Assembly: GCA_035236585.1 (NCBI GenBank)
Contig: CP141139.1
Coordinates: 53,885,217 to 53,949,216, forward strand
Reading direction: 5' to 3'
Origin: Warburgia ugandensis
Lineage: Eukaryota; Streptophyta; Magnoliopsida; Canellales; Canellaceae
DNA: 64,000 nucleotides
The position numbers were made by a program, and so were the translations under genes. Under the pieces are notes generated by a model that saw nothing but the letters and a program-made list of their open reading frames with translations, had not been told where the DNA came from and did no database searches. Positions 11,574 through 21,890 of this stretch are shown here, one piece after another (positions within the stretch are counted from its first letter, which is position 1; every line of letters starts with the position of its first letter).

Positions 11574-11777
11574 ACCTTAACACTCCAAGAGGGGGAGCCT
11601 TGGTGCGATGGTTGAATTGTTGTTGTGTGACTTGGAGGTCACGGATTGAGGCATGGGAACAGCCTCTTGCAAAAATGTAAGATTAAGGCTGCATGCTATG
11701 GAACCTTTGTGGTCTGCCTCTTCCCTGGTCCCTGCAAGCTTCGTGCACCGGGCTGCCTTTTATACCTTAACACTCCA
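11574..11777 (+). mobile_element. Full-length Au SINE with 14-base target site duplication
   Basis: The element (11588-11763) has all Au SINE landmarks: gggagcc(t)tggtgcgatggtt (A-box region), gtgacttggaggtcacgg followed by a degenerate B-box, aacagcctcttgcaaaaatg, aaggctgc, ccttgtggtc-like and ccctggtccctgc blocks, and cgtgcaccgggctgcctttt at the end. A perfect 14-base direct repeat accttaacactcca flanks it (11574-11587 and 11764-11777). Confidence 0.95.
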
Positions 11778-12439
11778 GTAGCTCCATAGATGCTTTTCGC
11801 AATAATACTTTGAGAATAGTTATTGTTGGTGCTTCTAACCATTTTGTGATTCTCTATGTTGTCTTATAAAATGGCAGGCTGTACACAGTAAGATACCTGT
11901 AATATTCATGCATTTGATGTCAGGTCTAATAGCTTTGCCTTTGTCATGTAAGACAAGGTTGCTGACTAAGTGACTGTAGTTTATTTTTCAGTCTTTTCTG
12001 TTGTAAGGTGGGCCATATATTACAACTAGGAGAAATCCTTCACACTCTTTGAATTAATTATGATGCTCTTTTGCTTGTTAGTGTTGCAATGTATGCACTT
12101 GTATTTTCTTAATTGTGTCTTATAGATAGTGTAATCAATATACTAATATTTCCTTATTCCTAGTGCTTGTGCTATCTAATGTTTTCTTTAGAAATAGCCT
12201 GTCTTTTTTCTGATTATATCTGTAACCCATATTCATGTCCTTGCCCTAGATCTTTTGACATGCCCAGTCGAATATCTGTCTCATGGTCCATGTCTGTATC
12301 CATATGTAGATGAGCTATGTCAGATTTGTTTTGGCACATATTGGTTTGCTTCATTTGATTTGTTGTCTGTATCCATATGTTGTTCCTAATTCTGTGGTGC
12401 TCACATGTGTGCATTTGTACATGTTTGCATGTTGGTGGC

Positions 12440-13723
12440 TGGCTGCATGGGCCTGTGTGTCTGTGTGCATCTGTTTATATCTGTGTGTGTGCACGAGTGC
12501 ATATATCCATGCAGGTACTGTTATAGTGTTAGAGTTGGCCAATCAGTAAATGGCAATTTGCAACTTGTTCTGTTCTAGAACATGCCTATTACTGGAAAAT
12601 ACTTCATGGATGTGAACTTAGTATTTAGTTGATGAATATATATGCAGTTCTCTGTTCAGAATTACTGAAATTTGGTCTCTGCTCTGTCTGTACTACGTTC
12701 TCCTTGTTTTCAAGCACTTTGCTTCTTAAGTATTTTCTGTATTATTTCACATCTGCAGCTGTCTGCTTCTTTGCTACCATCTACCTATATTTTCATTTTG
12801 TTCTTATACTTTTGAAAAGAAGTTTGTACGAGCACTGTTATCCCTAATCTGGAATGATCTAAGTAAAAAATTTACGGCTTGTTTGAGATTGCTGAAAATC
12901 ATTAACTTGGATCCTTTTTTTTAAATATCTATGTATGAGTTTGCTATATTACTTGATAATCATGCAAATTGCTGCAGCTGATGATAAACTTCAACTTCAA
13001 GTTGGGATTGGCCATTCTTGCAAGATCCTACTATACTCTCATTTTAACCACAATGAAAGTTTTTTGGCTTTATGGGCATGTGTGCATCTATTTGTATCCA
13101 TGTTGCACATGCGTGTGCTTGCATTCATGCAGGCGCTGTTTTACGAGTTATAATGGACCAATTAGTAAATAGCAACTTGCGACTTGTTCTGCTCTAGTTT
13201 ACATCTATTCTTGGAAAATACTCTGTGGATGTGAAATTAGTATTTAATTGATGAATATATACGCAATTGTTTCCTGAAAAATACTGAAATCTGGTCTGCT
13301 CTGTCCTTGCTACATTCTTCTTGCTTTCCCGCTCTTGGCTTCTGAAGTATTCTGTATTATTTCACATCTGTAGCTGTCTGATTTTTTACTACCATCTGAT
13401 AATATTTGCATTCTGTTTTTGTACTGTTGAAAGGAAGTTTGTCCAGTTGTGATGTATTTCTAACTGGGAATAATCTACATAAAAAATTTACGGTGTTAGT
13501 ATTGACAAAGAAGTTGTATATTGGTGTTAGAGATTGTTAAAATCATTAATTTGTGTCCTTTTCCTTTTAATGTCCACTTATGAGTTTTGCTAGATTGCTT
13601 GATAATCATGGAACTTGCTACAGCTGATGATAAACTTGGAAATTCAAAGATTTGGGTTTGGCCATTCTTCCAAGATCCTACAATTCTCTCTCATTTTAAT
13701 AACAAGAGTTTTTTGGATTTATC
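12440..13723. repeat. ~630-base tandem duplication in the EBS intron
   Basis: Copy 1 is about 12440-13072 and copy 2 about 13073-13723. Shared blocks run in the same order: gggc(c/a)tgtgtg, atgcaggt-like with ctgttt, aacttgttctg(t/c)tctag, gatgaatatata, gtattatttcacatctg, aaaaatttacgg, cttgataatcatg, gctgatgataaactt and gagttttttgg. Divergence is clearly higher than in the 11051 duplication, so this one is older. Confidence 0.88.
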
Positions 13724-14103
13724 AAACAATTCTAAACTTGTTTTAAGTGTGTACTAATGAGGCTGTCTGTAAAGTTGGAAGTTAAACAGCGTATCTGCTA
13801 TATGTTTCATGTAGTACCTAGCAAACCAAAAATGTTCAATCAAGCACACCGATTCCACATTTTCTAATGTTTAAACTTATGATGGTGACATAAGAGTAAT
13901 CTCTAATTGTTTTGACAATCAATAATAGTTCTATAGAAAATCTGGCCAACATATTTTTTTGGACTTGTCCGGAAGTGTTGAGTGTAAAGGTCACTCCAAA
14001 TTCTGTTAAAACATCTAGCCAGTAGAAACTGCATACTGCCACCGATAGCCATGTCATTGACGATTCACCTTTTGTCCTTGTTTGTGTCTGATGTGTATTC
14101 TAG

Positions 14104-14130
14104 GTGGAACCAAAACGCCGCAAGAGATGA
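14104..14130 (+). CDS. EBS: EBS-like BAH-PHD protein, 27-base terminal coding exon
   Basis: Directly after an ag acceptor the sequence reads V-E-P-K-R-R-K-R-stop. This is the short, highly basic C-terminus expected of EBS-type proteins and probably a nuclear localisation signal. The exon contributes only eight codons plus TGA. Its phase matches the exon ending at 7143, about 7 kb upstream. Without splicing, the upstream frame would read on into unrelated intron sequence. The tiny size makes it easy for gene finders to miss. The combination of correct phase, correct splice site and the family-typical basic tail makes the call strong. Confidence 0.85.
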   Translation: MEPKRRKR

Positions 14131-14700
14131 CTCCTGAAGTAGGCCATTGCATGAGGTAAGCTTTTTCTTACCTGTTAGCTCTTCATTATGTTGAATTGTA
14201 CAGTGCAGAGAACAGACTGTGCTCGCACAAACTGGAGGCTTTTTGTAATTTATGTTTCTAACTTGATTTGTCTTAGTTGAGTGTGGGAGGTAGTTTGGAA
14301 TGTTGTCTCATGTGTACAATCTGTGCAGAGTGGCATCCCATGACTAGGCATGGGATTTCTACTAGTGCACATTTGGTCCCACATTAAGAAAAACAGAAAT
14401 AGAGTGCATGTTTTTGTAGCTGTAATATGCTCTGTTGTATTCAAGTATGCAGTTCTACTTCAACGTGATTACCAAGGGCTAAGAAGTTAACAGAGAGAAA
14501 ATCCTAACCAATTTACTCAAAATTATCCCAATGCATTGGGGCAAAGATCCATTTTGGACAATGGATTTTCTATTGCATAGTTATCATGGCCACCTGCAAC
14601 TGATCTCATGTACAACTACTCAAAATCTTTATTTGCCATATGCAGACAGGCTGGTAGCAGTTAAGATTACCCGTTTATGTCTTTCAAAGTGGTCTTGCAC
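14131..14700 (+). other. 3' UTR of the EBS-like gene with a possible UTR intron
   Basis: Twenty-five bases after the stop codon there is a good donor-like site (atgag/gtaag, 14151-14160), so the transcript may contain a spliced 3' UTR. I could not fix the acceptor or the polyadenylation site. No coding potential was recognised. Confidence 0.35.
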
Positions 14701-14704
14701 CAAA

Positions 14705-14800
14705 GCCTTCTAGTGCAGTAGCTCAAGGAATCTTACACCTGGGCAACCAGGTTTGAGGATATGCATGGGGCTGTTTATTGTAAAGGTTGGGGTTGCACCA
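14705..14800 (+). mobile_element. tRNA-derived SINE head, unnamed family, copy 2
   Basis: This is the second copy of the element at 45-120. The A-box is tagtgcagtag (14711-14721) and the B-box-like ggtttgaggat is at 14750-14760, with 39 bases between their starts. Both copies begin gccttc and carry tatgcatggg after the B-box. It lies just past the 3' end of the EBS-like gene. The 3' limit is uncertain. Confidence 0.5.
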
Positions 14801-17800
14801 GGCCTAAAGAATATTGTTTTTGGTAGAATAAGTAAAATATAAAGAGAATACAATAACATTAACATTAGAATGGGCCCACCACAAGAAGGAAATCTACCAG
14901 TTTAATTAGTCATCCATCAAATTCAAAAGTTTTGGGAAACATATCTGCGGACTTAAAATACTCGCTAGAAACAACAAAAAGGCGAGCAGATCAGCCGCAC
15001 GGTTGCCTTTTGGAAAATGTGAGTAGGCCTGCGTCTTTTTCGTCCTCGACAGTCACTGTCCTCATTAGAGTAGAGTTCAATGATGACTTGATACTTGTCT
15101 ACATTCTCCAGCTGAATATAATACATGTTTAAATTCGTTGAACTCTCATTGGAAGAGGTCAATGATGATTTAATGAGTACTCTCAACAGTTGATGCTTGT
15201 TGCGCGGAGGATGTCTAAATTTATCACTTGAATCCAAGCTTGCCCAATGGGTGAAGCATGAATGGAATGCAAGCTGCACAGGCAGCCTCAACAGACACGG
15301 CCCTCATCTGCGGAGGTGCTTTACTGAAATTAGCGCATGCTAGTTGTACACGTGTGAGGCAGTGAAAACCTAGCATTCCTTGCTTAATTAAATTAACCAT
15401 TACCTTTTATGACAAAGGCAGACGTTACCTAGATTTGCCACGGAGTATTAATTTGAGCCACCAATTTGAATGGAGTGGCTGAAAGAAGATCTCTTCCCCA
15501 TGTAGCATTGTCCATGAGATCCAAAGGGAAATTTCAAGCAGGATATGACAACCTTTTTATAACTGTCGTTTAAATTGCTAACTCAAGCTTGATGGCGGTG
15601 TGATAATATGGTTTCTGAAACTGCACATTGTTGGATAGGGTGAATTAGATAACAGGCGTCTTTGCATTTTATGTGGGAACTTTAAGTATTCTTGTGTACG
15701 TGAAGACCGATTGAGGATGCTGCCATAAAACCATTCTCTTGGGCCACGATCTATCTAAAGCCTAAAAATTGTGTCGGATGTTCCATCCAAAGGCTCCTAG
15801 TTTACCATATGCGATTATGTTCTATTTTAGTGGCTATAGAGTCATCCAATGGATGGATTTTTCAGAGCATGGTCTAGGAACGTGAATGATATGGACTAGC
15901 CACAATTTGTGTCCGCCAGGACTTCTGGCTTGCCCAAAGATGTAGGCCTGCGATAATCACCAATCATCATTGTAATTTAATCGAGCTGGCGTCCAAAACT
16001 CGCATCCTTTGTAAGATAAGTATTTGCGAAGTTTTGCCACGGATCATATATGCTGTTTTTCACTTGATATCTGTCTTTGTTACCTGTTTCATTCATGTTT
16101 TCACTTCCCTAGCTGAGGTTAGTATGTTACAAGGTTCACATTCGTCATCAGATTTATTTAGCAGTCTTGCATTGGATGGTTTATAGTTTACAAATCCAAA
16201 GCTAATCTACATGGACTATCTTGTATCTCCTATTTGTTCTTTTAGTGTGTGGGGTACAAACAAAGAATTAGAAAGTAAATTGTTCTCATACTCACCTAAA
16301 TCTAAATCGCTAGCCAAAGGGTGAAAGTGGTGACTAGAACCTATGACCAAGCATGTTTTGGGGATATGTAGAGTTGTTTGTGACCAGTTGCATTAGACAT
16401 TGTTGGCTCTTGTACCTCAAATTTGGTACCTTTGGGATGAGTGGTTAGGAAATGGTAAAGTAGATTTTGAGTTCATTAGGATATACCTTGACAATTTTGA
16501 TACCTAGCCATTTGGCATGCAATTTACATAGCTAGCTAAGGCAAAGCTTAGATCATTTGTTCAGATGTAGAATATGACATATTTTTATTTTGTTATCTAG
16601 TGCTAGCATTTGTGGATAAGTTTGTGGACAACCATTTATCTATTGAAAATTAGCAGATTTGGATTATAAATCACTAAATTTGAAGCTAGCACTGATTTAT
16701 CTGCAAACAATAGTAGATAATCGTTTTAAATGTCTACATTGGAAAGAAGGATATTAATATTCTTTTCTGCTTACTATCTCAGTTAAGTTATTTTTGTGGA
16801 CCCATGTATCTATTTTGGTGATAACAAACCATCAATGATAATTGATTCTAACTTGTTTTCAAGAGTGTTGTTGAATGTCTTTGTTTAGAAACAAAAAAGA
16901 ATCAAAATAGTAAAATTTTTAGTTAGAATGGTCTAAATATGACAACTCTAATTGACTAAATTTGAAATCAAGTTGACTATCAAAGCTTAGCAATAGATCT
17001 AGCATGGTAGACTACAGTAGAAAAGACTGTGTAAATTCTTTGAGAAAAAGAGTCGATTACTTTGGAAAAATAGCCACTATTCTTGAGTATAAGTCCATAG
17101 CTTGAAGATTGTGATTTTAGCTGACCACAAAGGAGTGCAATTGGATTGAAGAACTGAACAAATAGCCAATCATCTTTGGTGTGAGTTGGTTACTTCATTC
17201 TATTAAGTTTGAGATAAAATTCACCTATCAACAGTAGCTGACTGTTTAAAAATTGAGTATACGAAATGATATAACAAGATGTTTTCCTGAAAGAAATTGC
17301 TAATCATGTTTAGCTTTTGATCAATTATTTGAAAAATCAAATAGGTTTCAATTTTAGATTAAAAGCTAGTCCACTAGGCATGAAGAACATTTAGCTATTC
17401 GTTCAATGGTAAAAATGTTTTACTGCATAAGGAATATAGTTGTTTGAGATTTTATAATGACTGCTTAAATAAGGATAGCTATAGTTGTCTGTGCAAAATT
17501 GAATTTCTGACTCCCGAATGGATAAGGATGTTGTTCAATAGACTGGGATTAGTAGACAAACAATCTTTTTGAAATAGAACAATACATATGACTCATTGGG
17601 AGAGAAAATAAGCAAGTGAAGAGATTAAAAATCAAAACAATGCATGTTAGCTCTACTTAAGTAAGCTTCCTTAAGCTTCTATGTTAATTTTTTTTTTATA
17701 TTTAATTTTATTGTAGACTCTCTATCTACTTTTTATATTTTTGCTTTTTTTATATTACATGAGTGATTCTTTCTTAACATATTCTTTGTATTTGGGAGTG

Positions 17801-18164
17801 GTGTAACTCTATTTTTATTTGATAGTCCCAGATGAAAAAGGAGGAGGGTCTTGCATCAGGTGCCAGCCAGCAAGAGAGAAGTTGAAGATGATTTTTTTAT
17901 TTCTTTCCTTCTTGCAAATGAATATGCATTTGTATATTAGTTTTCAAAGAAGAAATGAAAATCATCTCCACTTTCTTAAAAGTATGGTAACCCTTACGTT
18001 AAGTGCCAATAGTCAAGGGAGAAGTTGAAGATGATTTTGTTATTTCTTTCTTGCTTGCAAATGAATATACATTTGTATATTAATTTGTAAGGAAGAAATG
18101 AAAATAATCCTCAGCTTCTTAAAAGTATAACAACCCTAACATGACATGAATCGAAAATTGACAT
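14801..18164. other. Intergenic DNA without a recognised gene
   Basis: No coding region was recognised on either strand. The 108-codon open frame on the - strand at 14965-15291 resembles nothing I know. From about 16250 to 17820 there are several degenerate tagtcgacta-like motifs (for example gtagactac, agtcgatta, tagctgactg), the kind scattered in some Ty1/copia LTRs, so part of this may be a decayed LTR. A 143-base duplication sits at 17861-18143. Confidence 0.4.
17861..18143. repeat. 143-base tandem duplication just upstream of the LINE
   Basis: Two copies (from 17861 and 18004) share gagaagttgaagatgattt, ttgcaaatgaatat(g/a)cattt, gaagaaatgaaaat and cttcttaaaagtat. Confidence 0.88.
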
Positions 18165-18180
18165 TCCCTCAAGCGAGGTC

Positions 18181-18384
18181 ATTCCCCATAAGCAACGCGC
18201 TACATTAGACCCTGGGTGATGAAAAATGGGCAAGGATCTGTAGGGAATTCCCTTACAAGCAACATGCTAAATCAGATCCTAGGTGTAGTGAAAAATGGTC
18301 AAGGGCTGCTAGAGCATCCCCTCGGAAGCAATGTGTTGCATCAGAACTCAAGTGCAGTGAAAAGTGGACATTGGTTCATGCCAT
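18181..18384 (+). repeat. Triple ~66-base repeat in the LINE 5' region
   Basis: Units start at about 18181, 18247 and 18316. Each has attccc/atcccc, then aagcaa(c/t)(g/a)(c/t)g, a cat(c/t)aga block and (g/a)tgaaaa(a/g)tgg. Confidence 0.85.
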
Positions 18385-18770
18385 GTAGGTTGAGAAGGGC
18401 GCTGGTAAATAGGATATCTTTAGAGCATAAGACTCGTATCGCCACATGGAATATAGGGACACTAATAGGTAAGAGTTTAGGGTTAGTAGACACGATGAAA
18501 TGTAGCAGAGTCAACATCGCTTGTATCCAAGAAACCAAGTAGAAAGGAGCTAAACCTAGAGAAATAAATGGGTATAAATTATGGTAAGTAGAAAGGATAA
18601 TAACATAAATGACATGGGAATAATAGTGGATAAAGAATTAAAGGATAAAGTTGTGGATGTTAAAAGAATCAATTATAGAATCATAATAATAAAACTTATT
18701 CTAGGAGAGGAGATCATAAATGTTGTAAGTGCAAATGCACCACGAGTTAGAAGATATAAATAAGAGATAT
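18216..18770 (+). pseudogene. LINE endonuclease (exonuclease-endonuclease-phosphatase fold), broken
   Basis: The frame reads RIATWNIGTL … VNIACIQETK, the N-terminal strand and catalytic Glu motif (QETK) of APE-type LINE endonucleases. In the element this enzyme nicks target DNA before reverse transcription. A stop follows QETK. After a frame change the homology continues with MGIIVDKELKDKVVDV and LGEEIINVVSANAP, where active relatives have a Tyr in the SAYAP motif and this copy has Asn. The rest of the domain (about 18770-19150) is full of stops. A further remnant at 19241-19438 includes KTWWWNEIVQ, the linker towards the RT. Confidence 0.85.
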
Positions 18771-19689
18771 TTTTGAGAAGATATGGAAGGAGTTATGTAA
18801 GAAATTCCCAAAGCTGAGGGGATATTTATAAGAGCAAACTTAAATGACCATGTAGGAAAAGAAAATGAAGGATATGATAGAATACACAGAGGGTATGGTA
18901 TAGGTGAACAAAATGAGATGGGGAAAACTATCCTCAACTTTGCTTTGTCATATAACCTGGACATTGCAATTACACTCTTTAAAAAGAGGGATGAACACTT
19001 AACAACCTTTAAAAGTGGACTTCATAAAAGCCAAATAGACTTTTTCTACTTAGGAATACTGAATGATCAATGTGTAAGGATTGCAAGGTGATACTTGGTG
19101 AGAGTTTAATCTCACAACATAGGTTAATAGTTATAGATATCTATATTAAAAGATAAAAGAAAGGAAATGAACTTAATAGGTATCTAAAAACTAAGTGGTG
19201 GGACTTAAAAGGAGAGAAAATAACCTCATTCACAAAAAAGTTGATGTTAGAAGGAAATTGCAACTATGAAATAGAAGTAAATACCATGTGGATTAATGTT
19301 GCTGAGTCCATTAAGAAAGTGACAAAAGATGTCTTAGGAGCATTTAAAGGTAAAAGGCAATTAGTAAGGAAAACATGGTGGTGGAATGAAATAGTGCAAA
19401 AAGTTATTAAAGAAAAATGGATGTGTTTTGAAGCATGATAGAAGATTAGAAATAATGAAAACTATGAACAATATAAGAATGCTAAAAAGGTTGCTAAGAG
19501 AATAGTAAATGATGCTGAACTTAAGGCATATGATGTGCTCTATAATATATTAGGAATAAGAGAAGGCGAGAAAGATGTGTTTAAACTTGCAAAAGTAGTT
19601 GAACCGAAGGATAAGAACTTAGATCATGTTAGGTGCACTAGAAATGATGATCAAAGGGTATTAGTTAAAGATAATGAGATCAAATCAAG

Positions 19690-20560
19690 GTGGAAAATGG
19701 CTCTAAGAATATAGGGATTGAAAATACTATAAATTTAAATAATATTAGATATTATAGATATGAACGTAGGATTAGAATAACTAAAGTGAAAGAGGCCTTG
19801 AAAAAGATCAAATTAGGAAAGGCCATGGGGCCCAAGGGTATATTAATAGAGGTTTGGAAACATATGGGAGATATTGGGATAGTTTGGTTGACCAATTTGT
19901 TTAATAAGATTATAAAATTAGAGAAATTGCCTGATGAGTGGAGGAAAAGCTCTATTATACCAATTTATAAGAATAAAGGAGACATACATAGTTGCACAAT
20001 TATCAAGGGATCAAACTTATGAGCCACACTATAAAACATTTTGAAAGAGTGATTGAGAAGAGGCTACAACAGGAGACAAGTGTATTAGAGACTTAGTTTG
20101 GTTTCATGCCTGGGAGAAATATAGGGAAAGGAGAAAAGCCCTCCATATGGTCTTTATCAACTTAGAGAAAGCTTATGATAGAGTCTCTAGAGAGTTAATA
20201 TGGAGGGTGTTGGGTGAGAAATGGGTTTCACAAGGGTATATAGACATAATTGAAGATATGTATGGGGGAGTGGTAATAAATGTTAAGACTGGTGATTGTC
20301 CTATCACTGTAAGATTATAGCAAGGATCGGCATTGAGCCCATACCATTTCATGTTGGTTACGGATGAGTTAACAAAACATCTACATGAGGAGATTCCTTG
20401 GTGCAAGCTATTTGCAGATGATATAGTCTTACTTGATGAGACAAGGGAGGGTGTAAACACAAAGCTAGAGTTATGGAGAGAAGAATTAGAATCTAAAAGA
20501 TTTAAAATCAGCTGAACTAAGGTAGAATATATGGAATGCAATTTTAGCAAGGAGAAGAGT
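19690..20560 (+). pseudogene. LINE reverse transcriptase, broken
   Basis: Recognisable RT blocks in order: KVKEALKKIKLGKAMGPKGI (GKA-GPDGI block), LPDEWRKSSIIPIYKNKGD, then after frameshifts VFINLEKAYDRV (fingers/palm motif with the first catalytic Asp region), QGSALSPY, and [16 protein letters not shown] with the catalytic FADD box near 20413. Stops interrupt it before QGSALSP and after the LESKRFKIS segment. The enzyme would copy the LINE RNA into the nicked target. It is clearly non-functional here. Confidence 0.88.
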
Positions 20561-20732
20561 AGGAGTGGAACACCAGTTAAGATTGATAACTAAGGTCCTC
20601 GTAAAAGACTACTTTTGGTACTTAGGATCAATGATTCATGAGAGTGGAGAGATTGAGAGGGAGGTTACCCAGAGAATCCAAGTAGGTTGGAACAAATGGA
20701 GATGTGCATCTGGAGTTTTGTGTGATCAGTAG

Positions 20733-21175
20733 GTGCCACTCAAACTAAAAGAAAAAATCTATAAGATGGCCATAAGACTGGCCATGCTCTATAGATTAGA
20801 GTGTTGGACATTTAAGGAACATCATGCTCATAGGTCGAGCATAATAGAAATGAGGATGTTGAGATGGATGAGTGGTAAGACAAGAAAGGATAGAATTAGA
20901 AATGAAAATATTAGAGAAAATTAAGGGGTAGCATCAATAGGTAATAAGATGACGAAGATTAGACTTAGATGGTTTGGACATGTCCAAAGAGACAAAAAAC
21001 AACATCAATTAGGAGTGAGGCAATGTAAGTAGAAGGTTCTAAAAGGGCAAGGGAAAGGCCCAAAAGAACGTGGATAGAGTGGTGAGGAAATATTTAAAAA
21101 CTTTGGGACTAAATGAAGCCATGATACTTAATAGAGGGGAATGGAGGAATAAGATTCATGTGGCTGATCCCTAAA
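20733..21175 (+). pseudogene. LINE C-terminal region
   Basis: The segments MPLKLKEKIYKMAIRLAML, EMRMLRWMSGKTRKDRIRNE, RLRWFGHVQRD and a closing IHVADP-like motif lie in successive frames. These are the conserved C-terminal blocks of plant RTE LINE proteins. Frames are interrupted by stops and small indels. Confidence 0.8.
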
Positions 21176-21203
21176 TGGGATAAGGTCTTGATGATGATGA
21201 TGT

Positions 21204-21890
21204 TCCAAGTATTTGTAATAGGGTAGAGTTGTTGCGAAGTTCTCAAATCCTTTATTTATGAGCTAGAACAATGGTAACAGTGAGTAAAATCTTTTAGAGA
21301 CTAGTGGAAAATAAAGGTAGGGAATACCTTGAGAGAGTGAAAGTCAATGCCTTAGTTGGCTAGCTAAACTAGTATAAAATTTTGTATCTTGTTTCTCTTG
21401 CATGCCAAAGTTTGTTAAATTTATCAACTATTTTAAGCACAAACTTGAAAGAGTTTTGAAAAATCATTTTAAGGCCCTAATTCACCCCACTCTTAAGATC
21501 TATCAATTAAATTTTTGTCTACTTGTAGTGTAAGATGAAAATGGCTAATTAGAGAACCTCTTTTTGTTACTAACTCCTATGTAAATGTAATGCTTTTATA
21601 AAGTTTAGAGTAGTCCCTAAATAATAAGTAATCCAAAGTTCGAGCATCAACATGGGCCCACCTACTAAATTTAATGAAGCTTAAAGGTCAAAATGCATAA
21701 TGGGTGTCGTTATCATTTTTAGTATTGTCAAAAGCCATAGAAGCATCTTCCTACCTTGTCTTCAATGCAAAAGAGAAAGGAGACAAAAGAGGGTGGACAA
21801 AGAAGAAGATCTCAACTCCTGGAGACCACACAAAGTGGCCATTTATAGGGGAGATCATCCTAAGGTAAGTCTCAACCTAACTTCATCCAA
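21204..21890. other. Unclassified DNA, possible copia LTR end
   Basis: Near 21475-21500 the sequence ccctaattcaccccactctta resembles the tail of many plant Ty1/copia LTRs (ccaattcacccccctctt). Together with the motif-rich stretch at 16250-17820 this may be one LTR split by the LINE, but no terminal repeat or target duplication was confirmed. No gene was seen. Confidence 0.3.

Larger units (their letters stand above)
7144..14103 (+). other. 6,960-base intron of the EBS-like gene
   Basis: The intron is bounded by a gtgaga donor right after the codon for Lys and by a pyrimidine-rich acceptor (ttctag) right before GTG GAA. Both flanks are in phase 0, so splicing gives an uninterrupted EPK-VEPKRRKR end. 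The intron contains a probable Athila/Tat-like LTR (7302 to about 10012), a full-length Au SINE, a 227-base and a ~630-base tandem duplication, and no recognisable gene. Confidence 0.8.
18165..21203 (+). mobile_element. RTE-type non-LTR retrotransposon (LINE), inactive
   Basis: The order is a 5' region with a triple ~66-base repeat, an APE-type endonuclease, reverse transcriptase, a C-terminal domain with RLRWFGHVQRD, an IHVADP-like end and a short (TGA)n tail at about 21189-21203. This layout is typical of plant RTE LINEs, which end in short microsatellites rather than poly(A). It is close to full length but has many stops and frameshifts throughout. The exact 5' end and a target duplication were not established. 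Confidence 0.88.

Noticed and set aside
14965..15291. 108-codon - strand open frame downstream of the EBS-like gene
   Set aside because: No recognisable domain, no codon signal that stands out, and overlapping frames on the other strand.
20173..20550. 125-codon - strand open frame inside the LINE
   Set aside because: It is the antisense of the RT domain, whose sense strand carries the recognisable motifs.
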